Positions 17,293 to 25,777 are shown, numbered from the stretch's first letter. The stretch: 64,000 nucleotides of DNA from an uncultured bacterium (GCA_934636825.1 CAKUBG010000001.1:186001-250000); one strand, 5' to 3'. Program-made: numbers and translations. Notes: generated by a model from the letters alone, not told the origin.

Positions 17293-18414
17293 TTAGGTAT
17301 ACGCACTATTTTGTCTGCTAAATTCCAAGGAAGGCATGCGGCGAGCGATATTATTCAGCAACCCTAAAGCAGCCATATTGATTATCAGTGAAGTGCCGCC
17401 ATAACTTACCAAAGGCAAAGGAATACCTACAACAGGCAAAACACCACTAGTCATACCGATATTTCCCACAGCATGCACAAAAAATAGCGTACCTATGCCG
17501 AAAGCCAAAAAGCTGTCATAAGCGCTTTCAGCTTGTTTTGCCAATTGCCAAGCTCGCATAATTAGACAGGATAGTAACAATATTAAGCACAAAGCCCCTA
17601 TAAATCCCATCTCTTCGCCAATAACCGTAAAAATAAAATCGGTATGATGTTCTGGCACAAAATTCAAACGATTTTGTGTGCCCTCCATCCATCCTTTGCC
17701 CCACAAACCTCCGGAACCTATGGCTATTTTGGCTTGAATAATATTCCAACCGTCTCCCATAGGATCGGCTTCTGGATTGAGAAAGACCATGATGCGTTTT
17801 CTCTGGTATTCATGTAAAACATGCGGCAGTATAGCTAATACAGAGCAAAATAAACCCGCAAACCAGCGCCAATCGTAACCGGCAACCCACATCATGGCGC
17901 TACCTACGCCAGCAAAGACAATGGCTGTGCCCAAATCCGGCTGAGCCATAATTAACAAAGTAGGGACACCTAAAAGAAAATAAAGCCAGCAAAAATAGCG
18001 AAAGGTGAAATGGTTTTGCTTATAACGTCCATCTTTGTCTCCGCTTAAATAGCGACTCATACACAAAACTAGCAGCAGCTTGGCAACTTCAGACGGTTGG
18101 AAACGCCCTATTAAAGGCACGTCTATCCAGCGTTTTGCTCCGTTTACGGTAACACCACCGACTATTACGGAAAAAAGCAAAATTAAAATAGCTATATAAA
18201 GCCAATTGCCGTTGCGAAAAAATATTTTTATATCTGTAAAAGAAAAAAATAAAAATATGCAAACGCCGACAGCTAAGCTACTTGCCTGACGTATAAACTC
18301 CGGACTTATACCGCCGTGAAATGTGGCGCTGGCAATATTGCTCAATCCTAAAAAAATCAGAATAGAAGCACAAATTACCAAAGGCCAATCAAAGTTATAC
18401 CAGCTAAAACGCAC
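17293..18414 (-). CDS. rodA: Rod-shape SEDS glycosyltransferase RodA
   Basis: SEDS-family peptidoglycan polymerase with about ten membrane segments, 373 residues. Hallmarks are RWIDVPLIGRFQPSEVAK, MAQPDLGTA, the large loop with GLWGKGWMEGTQ and FVPEHHTDFIFTVIGEE, and GIPLPLVSYGGTS near the C-terminus. It polymerises glycan from lipid II on the outer face of the inner membrane for side-wall growth. Start GTG 18414 lies behind GAGG. It follows the dCTP deaminase gene by 12 bases, so the two are probably co-transcribed. The usual partner genes mreBCD and the class B PBP are not in the window. Confidence 0.93.
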   Translation of the reverse strand: MRFSWYNFDWPLVICASILIFLGLSNIASATFHGGISPEFIRQASSLAVGVCIFLFFSFTDIKIFFRNGNWLYIAILILLFSVIVGGVTVNGAKRWIDVPLIGRFQPSEVAKLLLVLCMSRYLSGDKDGRYKQNHFTFRYFCWLYFLLGVPTLLIMAQPDLGTAIVFAGVGSAMMWVAGYDWRWFAGLFCSVLAILPHVLHEYQRKRIMVFLNPEADPMGDGWNIIQAKIAIGSGGLWGKGWMEGTQNRLNFVPEHHTDFIFTVIGEEMGFIGALCLILLLSCLIMRAWQLAKQAESAYDSFLAFGIGTLFFVHAVGNIGMTSGVLPVVGIPLPLVSYGGTSLIINMAALGLLNNIARRMPSLEFSRQNSAYT

Positions 18415-18426
18415 CCTAAAACCTCA

Positions 18427-19515
18427 CTAACAGAAATGACGTCCCAGTTGAGGGCCGCGTTGCTGCTGGTAGTGGGAGCCTAAACCGGATCCGTAAATTT
18501 TCTCCGGTTTTTTCAGTAAATATTCAAAAGCCATCTTGCAAATAGGTTGGGCATGGCGGAAAAGTACATCTTCATGAACATCCAATTCTAAAACAGCAGG
18601 AGTTCCCTTTAAGCATCCATCTTCACCGTAACCGAAACCAGGATCGAAGAATCCGGCATAATGGGAACGATACTCACCTGAATGGATATCATAAGCTACC
18701 ATCTCTACAGCTAAATCGGGCGGAACGCGCAAAAATTCTTTAGTGGATAAAATATAAAATTCACCGCGTTTTAAAAGAACTTCGCCATTTTTGGCTTTAA
18801 TAGGCGCAAAGTAGTGGTTTCCCGGCTGAGGCACACCGTTACATAAGTCTACTGGTTCATCGCAAGGAATAGCTTTGTAACCTACAATATCTTGGTGTAA
18901 GTCTATAGTTAAAAGCAACCCATTGTCTATAAGAGCCTGTTCACGTTGGCCCGTACTATCGTAAACCAAACCGCTTTCTTGGTGAAGCATTTCTAATTCA
19001 AAGTCTAAAAGGTGATTGTCACCGCAAATTAAACGGACTTGATTGAGCGTGTTGCCTTCGCACACTTTTATAGACCAAGAGCGCGGAGTAATCATAACGT
19101 AAATTTTGCCATTATAGCCGGGAGGAATTTTATCAAAGCGAGAGACTCCATCGGCTAGAATACGCGTCCAAACATTCATACGTCCGGTCGTGCTTTTATT
19201 GTTGGCATAAGCATGAACAGAGTTGGGCAAATTGAAGCGTTCTTCTACTTCTACAACGTAAGTGCAACCTTCTTGCAAGACTACAGGAGAACTTAAATCT
19301 ATACTTTCCAAAGAATTGTTAAGCAGCAAATCAGAAACAGGCTCCCCTTGACGAGGCAAAAAAGCAGCTTCCACACGCCAGCCTCTTCTCCCCAAACGCA
19401 AATCTAAACTGGCCGGCTGAATATTCTTAGACGGAACAGGTTTAGAGCTAATAATGCGCTGGTTACTTATCAGTTCTTCAATAAGTTGACATGGTAAAGC
19501 TCCACTCTGACGCAT
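18427..19515 (-). CDS. dcd: 2'-deoxycytidine 5'-triphosphate deaminase, double-length form
   Basis: Two dUTPase/DCD-fold halves in 362 residues, as in the PF06559 family rather than the 190-residue E. coli type. The N-terminal half carries IQPASLDLRLG and YANNKSTTGRMNVW. The C-terminal half has the deaminase signature HYAGFFDPGFGYG followed by AVLELDVH, where the catalytic Glu is expected, and a final QPICKMAFEYL. It converts dCTP to dUTP, the precursor of dTTP. ATG 19515 lies behind AAGGAG. It leads a likely operon with rodA. The long form is known from several Gram-negative groups. Confidence 0.9.
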   Translation of the reverse strand: MRQSGALPCQLIEELISNQRIISSKPVPSKNIQPASLDLRLGRRGWRVEAAFLPRQGEPVSDLLLNNSLESIDLSSPVVLQEGCTYVVEVEERFNLPNSVHAYANNKSTTGRMNVWTRILADGVSRFDKIPPGYNGKIYVMITPRSWSIKVCEGNTLNQVRLICGDNHLLDFELEMLHQESGLVYDSTGQREQALIDNGLLLTIDLHQDIVGYKAIPCDEPVDLCNGVPQPGNHYFAPIKAKNGEVLLKRGEFYILSTKEFLRVPPDLAVEMVAYDIHSGEYRSHYAGFFDPGFGYGEDGCLKGTPAVLELDVHEDVLFRHAQPICKMAFEYLLKKPEKIYGSGLGSHYQQQRGPQLGRHFC

Positions 19516-19610
19516 TCTTATATAAATCTCCTTTTTGATTGCATAAAGCTAATTCTGTTTCAATAGCCATAAAGGCAAAGTGCCACATGTATGGCTTTTA
19601 GCAAAGCAAA

Positions 19611-19688
19611 GGCCTCGGGCATACAGTTTTAATTTTTTCTAACCTTGTTTACCAAAGAGGCCCGAACAAAAATTCATGCTCGGGCCCC
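19611..19688 (-). repeat. Inverted repeat cluster between repeat-protein gene and dcd
   Basis: GAGGCCCGAAC (19657-19667) pairs with GCTCGGGCCCC (19678-19688), and its GAGGCC side can instead pair with GGCCTC at 19611-19616. On the minus strand the second structure is followed by TTTGCTTT. It may terminate transcription of the upstream gene, or switch between two foldings. Confidence 0.5.
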
Positions 19689-19732
19689 TAAGTTACCATT
19701 TACAGACAGATGCTATGCTTAGATAGTTAAAT

Positions 19733-20299
19733 TTATTTTTGTGTAGACTTTTGACGCCAACGGCAATATTCCAGATCGGTGTCGATATATTCTACAGCAG
19801 CTTCAATGACGGCTTCAGTCTTTATATCATTGTGACTGATAATGCCCATAGCAAAGAGAGCGGAAATATCTTGATTATCGTCATTTTCTTCTACAAAGCG
19901 CTGATAATCAGCATACATTGCCTTTAAGATTTCGCGCTCGGCTTCTGGAGCAGCCTTCATAGCCAATCCCAACTTATCGGCAGCAGCGCTCAATTTGGCT
20001 TCAAACTCGGCTTCCATACCGCAAACAGATTTTTGGCGGCAACGGCAATATTCCAAATCGGTGTCGATATACTCTACAGCAGCCTTGATGACATCTTCGG
20101 TTTTTATGTCATTATTGCTGATTATGCCCATAGCAAAGAGAGCAGAAACGTCCTGCTTATCAGAATTTTCGTTTACAAAGCGCTGATAATCGGTATACAT
20201 GGCCTTCAGTATTTCACGCTCGGCCTCAGGAGCAGCCTTCATAGCCAATCCTAATTTATCAGCAGCGGCGCTTAATTTAGCTTCAAACTCATTTTCCAT
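19733..20299 (-). CDS. Hypothetical protein made of two 94-residue repeats
   Basis: I do not recognise this 188-residue protein. It is an almost exact tandem duplication with a period of 282 bases. Each unit begins FEAKLSAAADKLGLAMKAAP, runs through EREILKAMY, DYQRF and SALFAMGIIS, and ends AAVEYIDTDLEYCR. The units are predicted all-helical, acidic, with no signal peptide or membrane segment. Unit one ends in YCRCRQKSVCG and unit two in YCRWRQKS. The high similarity of the copies at DNA level points to a recent duplication. ATG 20299 lies behind GGAGG. It sits between truA and dcd, unlinked by function. Confidence 0.75.
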   Translation of the reverse strand: MENEFEAKLSAAADKLGLAMKAAPEAEREILKAMYTDYQRFVNENSDKQDVSALFAMGIISNNDIKTEDVIKAAVEYIDTDLEYCRCRQKSVCGMEAEFEAKLSAAADKLGLAMKAAPEAEREILKAMYADYQRFVEENDDNQDISALFAMGIISHNDIKTEAVIEAAVEYIDTDLEYCRWRQKSTQK

Positions 20300-20356
20300 A
20301 GCAGGGCCTCCTACAAACAACAATTTATCCGAGGGGATGTTAACCTAGCGAAGTTT

Positions 20357-21175
20357 CTAAGTATTGTCGCTGCGATCCTGCGCATAGCTGACAGATTTAA
20401 GATATAGGCCGCCGGGGTGAGCCGGAGGAGCGCAATAGCGAGGGTCAGCTTTTTCCAATATTTCTTTGATTTTTTCCGGCTTCCACTGCCCAATTCCCAC
20501 TTTAATGAGCGAGCCGCAAATCATACGTACCATACGGCGCAAAAAAGCGTTGGCTTCTATATGCATAACTATCAAGCGCCCAATATCAGAGAAAGGCCCC
20601 GGACCATTCACATTAGTTTCAGTAAAACTTATTTTGTTCATACGCCTAATGGTAGGATCACCTTTAGGTACTTGAGAGCCAAAAGTAGCAAAATTGTGAC
20701 TGCCGATAAGATACTGCGCAGCTTGGCGCATAAGTTCTAAATCTAATTTTTGCTTAACATAGAGAATGCGATCTCGAAAAAAGGGATCGACAGTGGAATT
20801 GTCTTTTATAAGATATTCATACTCTCGCGCTCTGGCCGTAAAGCGAGCATGGAAATGCTCAGGTTCTTTGCTTACACTAAGCACTTTAATAGTATCAGGT
20901 AAGAGAGAATTTAAAGCATTAAAAAGCACTTGTTCAGAGCGCTCAATACCTGTGCGAAAAGAGAACACTTGCCCCAGAGCGTGCACGCCGGCATCGGTTC
21001 GACCAGCTACTCTAATGGAAATAGGCTTGGCGAAAACAAAAAGCAATTTTTCTTCTAAAGCATCTTGAACCGTGGGCAACTCTTTAGCGTTGGCCTGGCT
21101 TTGAAAACCGGCAAATGCTGTGCCATCATAAGCGATAGTAACTTTATATACGATATTTTGGCAATTTTCTTCCAT
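20357..21175 (-). CDS. truA: tRNA pseudouridine(38-40) synthase TruA
   Basis: Pseudouridine synthase acting on anticodon-loop positions 38-40. Family motifs seen in the 272-residue protein: YDGTAFAGFQSQ, the catalytic Asp in RVAGRTDAGVHA, FHARFTARAREYEYLI, IGSHNFATF and FLRRMVRMICG. The gene overlaps ecfT by one base (TAATG), so its translation is coupled to it. The ecfA-ecfT-truA order after the ribosomal cluster is the Firmicutes-like arrangement, although here ecfT is separated from ecfA by six kilobases. rplM and rpsI, which often follow, are absent. Confidence 0.96.
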   Translation of the reverse strand: MEENCQNIVYKVTIAYDGTAFAGFQSQANAKELPTVQDALEEKLLFVFAKPISIRVAGRTDAGVHALGQVFSFRTGIERSEQVLFNALNSLLPDTIKVLSVSKEPEHFHARFTARAREYEYLIKDNSTVDPFFRDRILYVKQKLDLELMRQAAQYLIGSHNFATFGSQVPKGDPTIRRMNKISFTETNVNGPGPFSDIGRLIVMHIEANAFLRRMVRMICGSLIKVGIGQWKPEKIKEILEKADPRYCAPPAHPGGLYLKSVSYAQDRSDNT

Positions 21176-21984
21176 TAAAGTACAAATTCCAATATTTTAA
21201 GCAAAATAAAAAAAAGAATGACAACAATTATGGCTACTATATCATTTGCACCGAAATTTAACTCACGCAAGCGCGTGCGTCCCTGTCCTCCTCTATAGCA
21301 ACGAGCTTCCATAGCCCAAGCCAGATCTTCGGCATGGCGAAAAGCGCTTACAAAAAGTGGAATCATTATGGGCATAATTGAACGTAATCTTTGCATAATA
21401 TTACCACGATCTAAGGCAGCTCCTCGAGCTAATTGCACTTTAACTATGGTTTCTGTTTCCTGAGCTAAAGTGGGTACAAAGCGCAAAGCGATAGTGGAAA
21501 CCATAGCTAACTCATGAGCTGGAACCCCAAAGCGCCGCCAAGGTGAGAGCAATTTTTCCATACCGTCAGTAAGCAATATAGGAGATGTAGTGAGCGACAA
21601 AAGAGAAGTTAGCAAAACTAAAAGTAACAAACGCAATCCCATGGCCGTGCCGCGTTCAAGTCCTTCATAAGTAATATGCCAGCTTCCCCAAGAGCAAAGA
21701 GATTCTCCCGGCACCAAAAACATATTAAAAATGAGAGAAAAGAAGGCAAACAGCCAGACAAAACGTAATCCGCGCAGCATAAAACCGGCCTTAAGATTGG
21801 CCATAACTCCCAGTAAAAAGGCGGCTACACCGGCAGCAAAAAGCTCAAATGGACTGTCGAGCAAAAAAATAGCAACCATAGCTAAACCTACGATGCTCAA
21901 TTTTGTCCTCGGATCCAATTTGTGCAAAAAGCTATTTCCCGGCACATATTGCCCTAAAGTCAAATTGCTGAGAATTTTGATGTT
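21175..21984 (-). CDS. ecfT: ECF transporter transmembrane protein EcfT
   Basis: Membrane component of an energy-coupling factor vitamin or metal transporter. It has a hydrophobic N-terminal half after GQYVPGNSFLHKLDPRTKL (the EcfT opening), TIALRFVPTLAQE and two coupling helices with Ala-Arg-Gly motifs: QLARGAALDRG and AMEARCYRGGQGRTR. The ATPase partners are the two ecfA genes at 27.6 and 29.8 kb. The start is uncertain: the first usual start is TTG at 21963 with no ribosome site, while GAGAGGTG is placed for a non-canonical ATC at 21984, which gives the usual family N-terminus. I use the latter end. Confidence 0.88.
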   Translation of the reverse strand, partial: NIKILSNLTLGQYVPGNSFLHKLDPRTKLSIVGLAMVAIFLLDSPFELFAAGVAAFLLGVMANLKAGFMLRGLRFVWLFAFFSLIFNMFLVPGESLCSWGSWHITYEGLERGTAMGLRLLLLVLLTSLLSLTTSPILLTDGMEKLLSPWRRFGVPAHELAMVSTIALRFVPTLAQETETIVKVQLARGAALDRGNIMQRLRSIMPIMIPLFVSAFRHAEDLAWAMEARCYRGGQGRTRLRELNFGANDIVAIIVVILFFILLKILEFVL

Positions 21985-22046
21985 ACACCTCTCTCCGGTT
22001 CTGACAGCAACGCCAAATTAAATTGCACAGCTCTAAAAGTTGCCAG

Positions 22047-22868
22047 CTATATTTTAGCCAATTCTTGACTCTTCTTATAGCAAGCTTCGGCAGCCTCATC
22101 GATAATTGCCCTAAAAGCTCCTCTTTCTAAGCTGCTCACAGCCGCTGCCGTAGTTCCGCCAGGTGTAGTTACCTTATAACGCAATTCACCAAATGACTCT
22201 TGACTTTCGAATGCTAAGTTAGCTGCTCCACGTACCATGCCCAAAGTTAATTTAGCTGCTTGCTGACGAGTTAAACCTAAACGAACTCCCGCATCAGTTA
22301 ATGCTTCCATAAAGAGATATTGATAAGCCGGACCGGATCCGGAAATAGCAGTGCCAACATCAATCAAATGATCATTAGCTACATAAATAGTCTCGCCTAT
22401 GGCATTGAGAACTTTCTCAGCTTCATTTCGACCGGCTTCATCAAGCTCATCCGGAGCAGTCCAAACAGTAGCAGCCTGAGAAATTTGGGCAGCTAAATTG
22501 GGCATAGCTCGTACAACACGTCTATGTTTAAACATATCTATAAGTTGGCCTGAAGTTACTCCAGCAGCAATACTAATAATAAGCTGTTCTTTATCCAATT
22601 TATTAGCCAACGCTTCAGCTACAACTGGTACAATGTGTGGTTTAACCGCAATAATAATTAGTTTGCTACTTAAAGCGGCCTGAAGACTGTCAGCACAAAC
22701 TTCAACTTTATAAGTATCCTTTATTCTTTCGCTAATTTGGCTATTAGCTTCAACTACAATCAGATCTTCTGTAGCAAAAGTACCTTTGCGCAAAAGCGAT
22801 TTAAAAATCGCTTCACCCATTTTGCCACACCCTATAATACAAGCTTTAAAAGCAAAAATTTTCTCCAT
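22047..22868 (-). CDS. proC: Pyrroline-5-carboxylate reductase
   Basis: Last step of proline synthesis: reduction of pyrroline-5-carboxylate with NAD(P)H. The 273-residue protein shows CIIGCGKMGEAIFKSLL (dinucleotide loop), IIIAVKPHIV, HRRVVRAMPNLAAQI, and the C-terminal AISGSGPAYQYLFMEALTDAGVRLGL with VTTPGGTTAAAVSSLE, the ProC signature. The N-terminus MEKIFAFKACII is slightly long. It is on the same strand as ecfT, 62 bases upstream, but the function is unrelated. Confidence 0.96.
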   Translation of the reverse strand: MEKIFAFKACIIGCGKMGEAIFKSLLRKGTFATEDLIVVEANSQISERIKDTYKVEVCADSLQAALSSKLIIIAVKPHIVPVVAEALANKLDKEQLIISIAAGVTSGQLIDMFKHRRVVRAMPNLAAQISQAATVWTAPDELDEAGRNEAEKVLNAIGETIYVANDHLIDVGTAISGSGPAYQYLFMEALTDAGVRLGLTRQQAAKLTLGMVRGAANLAFESQESFGELRYKVTTPGGTTAAAVSSLERGAFRAIIDEAAEACYKKSQELAKI

Positions 22869-23007
22869 AATAAAAACCCCTATTTATAAAAAGGACAAAC
22901 AAAAGCTCATCCGCCCCCCACTCCGAAATGAAACCATATCCCCCACAAGCGCTTCCGTGTTTAGTGACTGCTTGCTACAAACCTTCTAAAACAAATTGGC
23001 AACAAAC

Positions 23008-23060
23008 AAAAAAGAGCTCCGACTCACACAGAAAATATTTTTCTGCTGCCGGAGCTCTTC
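23008..23060 (-). terminator. Terminator of RTX-like glycine-zipper gene
   Basis: Arms CGGAGCTC / GAGCTCCG (23050-23057 and 23014-23021), about 28-base loop, followed on the minus strand by TTTTTT. Confidence 0.8.
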
Positions 23061-23136
23061 TTTATATAACTATCAGCCGCACAACAAGCTATCTATGTCG
23101 GAAAATTTATCTGCCAGCTGATAGCTTTCACAGCAC

Positions 23137-24681
23137 TTATCTTACAGTTCCATCAAGATACTGTACTTGAGCATCTTGGTAACCGCTGAGGTTGTTGGAG
23201 AAGAAGCTGGAATAGTCGTATGTAGGCATATACATTTGCTGCATCTGCTGCATTTGCATCATGGCATAGATGGCCTGAGCATTCTGGTAATCATTAGCAG
23301 TCATCTGAGCGATAGAAGCGGCAGTAGAAAGGGTTCCTCCACCGGTGTAACCACTCTGTACGCCACCGAAGCTACCGTAGTTGCCATAAGCCTGATTCAT
23401 TTGAGCCATAGCATCTTTGAACTCAAACAGACCAGCGGGCACAGCCTGGAACTCGCCGCCATAATTGGCTGCAGAGAAAATGGCCTCACCATTCTGCCCC
23501 TGAACGCTAAATTCATTAATGTTATCAACAGTTACGGTAGTGCCCTTACCATCACCCTGTTTGTAAAGGATGTTACCTTCTTTGTCTACTACAGTGACGT
23601 TATCTTCAGGCTTTACTTGAAGAGTAAAGCGATCATTACCCTCGCCACCGTTGACGCTGACTTTATCTTTGCCTTCGTCTACAACGTACTTAATCTTGTC
23701 GTTGCCTTCACCAGCGTTGATAATTACGCGGTCATTGCCTTTACCACCGGTAGCGAGAATCTCATCGTCGCCTTTGCCACCACTGATGGCCATAAAGTCG
23801 TTACCAGAACCACCGTCAGCCACGATACGATCGTTGCCTTCACCACCATTTACGAAGATACGATCTTTGCCGGATCCGCCGTCGGCCACCAATAAATCGT
23901 CGCCTTTACCACCATTGATGGAAATGTTGTCATGTCCGGTACCACCGTTAACGCGAACAGCATCGTTACCTTCGCCGCCATTCACGCGGACGTTGTCTCT
24001 ACCGGCTCCACCATTGACGACTACTTGGTCGTTACCCTTGCCTCCGTTTACACGGACGTCATCGTTGCCTTTGCCACCATTGATATTGATGCGATCATTG
24101 CCTCCACCGCCGTAAGCGCGGAGAGTATCGTTGCCACGGCCGCCGTTCATATTGATGATATCATTTTTGCTGGTACCGAAACGGACAGCCGTATCACCGA
24201 GGAGACCGCCATTGAAATTAATAATCTTGCCCCCTATACCTAAACCAGATTGGGGCAATAAGCTGGTATTAACTTGGCCACGATAGCCGCCAATTAAACC
24301 GCTGTTGGCGTTAGCAAAACTATTAAGAGTTTCGTTATTTGAGCCAACGCTGCCACCGATCTTGGATCCGATCATAGCACCGATACCAGCACCAATAGGG
24401 CCACCCAAAGCAGCTCCGACTACACCACCGGCTACGCCGCCGCCGACTTTACCACCATTTTCGGTAGAGAAAACTTTTTCAGCGCCTTTAGCAGCTGCTA
24501 CACCGGCACCAGCACCTACGACAGCACCAATCGGACCGCCTACACAGAAACCAGCTACACCGCCGAGGATACCACCGGCGATTTTACCGAATAATGATTT
24601 TTTCTCTTGCTGCTCTTGAGCCTTCTGCTGCATCTGAGCCATAGATGTAGCGATTGTACTAGCGTTAGACAGAACTCCCAT
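23137..24681 (-). CDS. Glycine-zipper protein with 11-residue RTX-like repeats
   Basis: Four regions are visible in the 514 residues. Residues 1-30 are Gln/Lys-rich. Residues 31-115 form the glycine zipper (KIAGG, GGVAGFCVGGPIGAVVGAG, KVFSTENGG). Residues 157-354 are eighteen 11-residue units of type x-GG-x-GND-x-hydrophobic-x-hydrophobic, the last sixteen regular. The C-terminus is Met/Gln-rich and aromatic. The repeat recalls calcium-binding RTX beta-rolls, but the period is 11, not 9. No signal peptide is visible. Secretion, if any, would need a signal-peptide-independent route. It is the last of four tandem paralogues. ATG 24681 lies behind GGAGG. Function unknown. Confidence 0.8.
   Translation of the reverse strand: MGVLSNASTIATSMAQMQQKAQEQQEKKSLFGKIAGGILGGVAGFCVGGPIGAVVGAGAGVAAAKGAEKVFSTENGGKVGGGVAGGVVGAALGGPIGAGIGAMIGSKIGGSVGSNNETLNSFANANSGLIGGYRGQVNTSLLPQSGLGIGGKIINFNGGLLGDTAVRFGTSKNDIINMNGGRGNDTLRAYGGGGNDRININGGKGNDDVRVNGGKGNDQVVVNGGAGRDNVRVNGGEGNDAVRVNGGTGHDNISINGGKGDDLLVADGGSGKDRIFVNGGEGNDRIVADGGSGNDFMAISGGKGDDEILATGGKGNDRVIINAGEGNDKIKYVVDEGKDKVSVNGGEGNDRFTLQVKPEDNVTVVDKEGNILYKQGDGKGTTVTVDNINEFSVQGQNGEAIFSAANYGGEFQAVPAGLFEFKDAMAQMNQAYGNYGSFGGVQSGYTGGGTLSTAASIAQMTANDYQNAQAIYAMMQMQQMQQMYMPTYDYSSFFSNNLSGYQDAQVQYLDGTVR
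23620..24213 (-). repeat. Array of eighteen 33-bp coding repeats
   Basis: 594 bases equal exactly eighteen 33-base units, encoding NGGxGND-x-V-x-V. Units are diverged at third positions, so the array is not a fresh expansion. Confidence 0.85.
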
Positions 24682-24687
24682 GATAGA

Positions 24688-24727
24688 CCTCCAATTTTCG
24701 ATTCCGTTACGTTAGCTGAACCGAAAT
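24688..24727 (-). promoter_or_regulatory. 5' hairpin next to Shine-Dalgarno, first zipper gene
   Basis: Arms at 24718-24727 (ATTTCGGTTC in mRNA sense) and 24694-24704 pair, and the GGAGG site (24688-24692) begins directly after. The same layout occurs before the other three paralogues. Confidence 0.65.
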
Positions 24728-24762
24728 TTTATTTTATTTTTATCTACCCCATTTATCACACA

Positions 24763-24780
24763 CTTCAAGCAAAAGTAAAG
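24763..24780 (-). promoter_or_regulatory. Direct-repeat box CTTTACTTTTGCTTGAAG
   Basis: Two CTT(T/G)A-type half-sites start 11 bases apart, about 85-100 bases upstream of the ATG. Layout resembles binding sites of OmpR/PhoB-type regulators. TTGAAG inside the second half-site plus TAGATA 16 bases later could be -35 and -10. Confidence 0.45.
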
Positions 24781-24837
24781 ACAATTTAATAGGCAAAAAA
24801 GTTATTTTTTTCGCTTTTTTTCAATTATTGCCAACAA

Positions 24838-24879
24838 TAAAAAAGCAGCCCCCTACCGGAAATATACCGGCAGAGGGCT
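24838..24879 (-). terminator. Terminator of second zipper gene
   Basis: AGCCCTCTGCCGG pairs with CCGGTAGGGGGCT across a 7-base loop; TTTTTT follows shortly after on the minus strand. Confidence 0.85.
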
Positions 24880-24919
24880 AAACTAAGACCGAGCGGTCTA
24901 TTATGAATGAACAGATAAA

Positions 24920-25732
24920 CTACTTGGCGCTGACGCCACCCATGAAGGAGGCCATACCTTTAAGATACTGGGCGCTCTGAGTGTTGAAGGTTTGCATCAG
25001 ACCTTCAGTACCGCCACAGAGAGTAGCCACACCACCCAAAGCACCGCCATAGGTGCCAAGGTAGCTGCTCATCATCTTCTGGGCCATTTGCATGATCTGA
25101 GCCTGGTTTTCAGCACTGTTCATGTTCTTGATATAATCTTGAGTGCTCACGCCAGTCAGGTTCTTAGTATCACTGCTCAAAGAGGTGGAGAAATCATAAC
25201 CGTTGTTGCTGTAGTTGTAGAGGCCATTGGTGCCGATGCCGGTCAAAGCGCTGCTGCCCATACCGAAACCGCCGATACCTAAACCGGAACTGGTCATACC
25301 TCCGAGGCCGCCCATCATGGACGGATACATCATAGAAGGCATGTAACCATATTGAGCGATAGTATTTTGCTGCTCGTTCTTTTCACCAATCTTGCCACCG
25401 ATTACAGTACCGATAGCACCGCCAGCTAAAGTACCGATGGGGCCGAAAGCACTGCCAACTAAACCACCAACAACAGCACCACCAACGTGGCCACCCTTTT
25501 CGCTGGAGAAGACTTTCTCAGCACCTTTAGCAGCAGCTACACCGGCACCGGCGCCAACTACGGCACCAATAGGGCCGCCTACGCAGAAACCGGCTACTCC
25601 GCCGAGGAGTCCACCGGCGATCTTACCGAGCAAAGATTTCTTCTCTTGCTGTTCTTGAGCCTGCTGCATGTGGCTGCTTTGCAACTGATACATAGACATG
25701 GCAATATTACTAGCGTTAGAAAGAGCTCCCAT
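24920..25732 (-). CDS. Glycine-zipper protein, tandem paralogue 2
   Basis: The 270-residue protein shares with its neighbours a Gln-rich N-terminus (MGALSNASNIAMSMYQ), a zipper core (KIAGGLLGGVAGFCVGGP, then GAVVGAGAGVAAAKGAEKVF) and a second Gly/Ala run ending GGKIGEKNE. After it come a Met/Gly/Ser-rich spacer and a C-terminal domain (AEIMQ-like IMQMAQKMMSSYLGTYGG, then GLMQTFNTQSAQYL) shared with the 26709-27464 protein. Glycine zippers pack or insert into membranes; there is no N-terminal signal peptide. It has its own box, leader hairpin and terminator, so each gene is a separate unit. Function unknown. Confidence 0.75.
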   Translation of the reverse strand: MGALSNASNIAMSMYQLQSSHMQQAQEQQEKKSLLGKIAGGLLGGVAGFCVGGPIGAVVGAGAGVAAAKGAEKVFSSEKGGHVGGAVVGGLVGSAFGPIGTLAGGAIGTVIGGKIGEKNEQQNTIAQYGYMPSMMYPSMMGGLGGMTSSGLGIGGFGMGSSALTGIGTNGLYNYSNNGYDFSTSLSSDTKNLTGVSTQDYIKNMNSAENQAQIMQMAQKMMSSYLGTYGGALGGVATLCGGTEGLMQTFNTQSAQYLKGMASFMGGVSAK

Positions 25733-25738
25733 AATGTA

Positions 25739-25777
25739 CCTCCAGTTTTTCGGCTTTATATTGATTGAACCGAAACT
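25739..25777 (-). promoter_or_regulatory. 5' hairpin next to Shine-Dalgarno, paralogue 2
   Basis: AGTTTCGG (25770-25777) pairs with CCGAAAAACT (25744-25753); GGAGG at 25739-25743 follows at once. Confidence 0.65.

Noticed and set aside
18427..19515. Fusion of Dcd with a separate dUTPase
   Set aside because: The two-fold length is the known double-length deaminase family, so it is not a new fusion.
19560..19732. tRNA-like or small RNA gene in the GC-rich hairpin region
   Set aside because: The stems do not form a cloverleaf and no CCA end or promoter is clear.
23620..24213. Regular 33-bp repeats that could be taken for a CRISPR array
   Set aside because: The repeats have no spacers, keep one open frame, and encode a regular protein motif; no cas genes are nearby.
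23651..25658. Plus-strand frames rich in Pro and Ala opposite the zipper genes
   Set aside because: They are the complement of Gly-rich codons; they have no start signals and no conserved domain.
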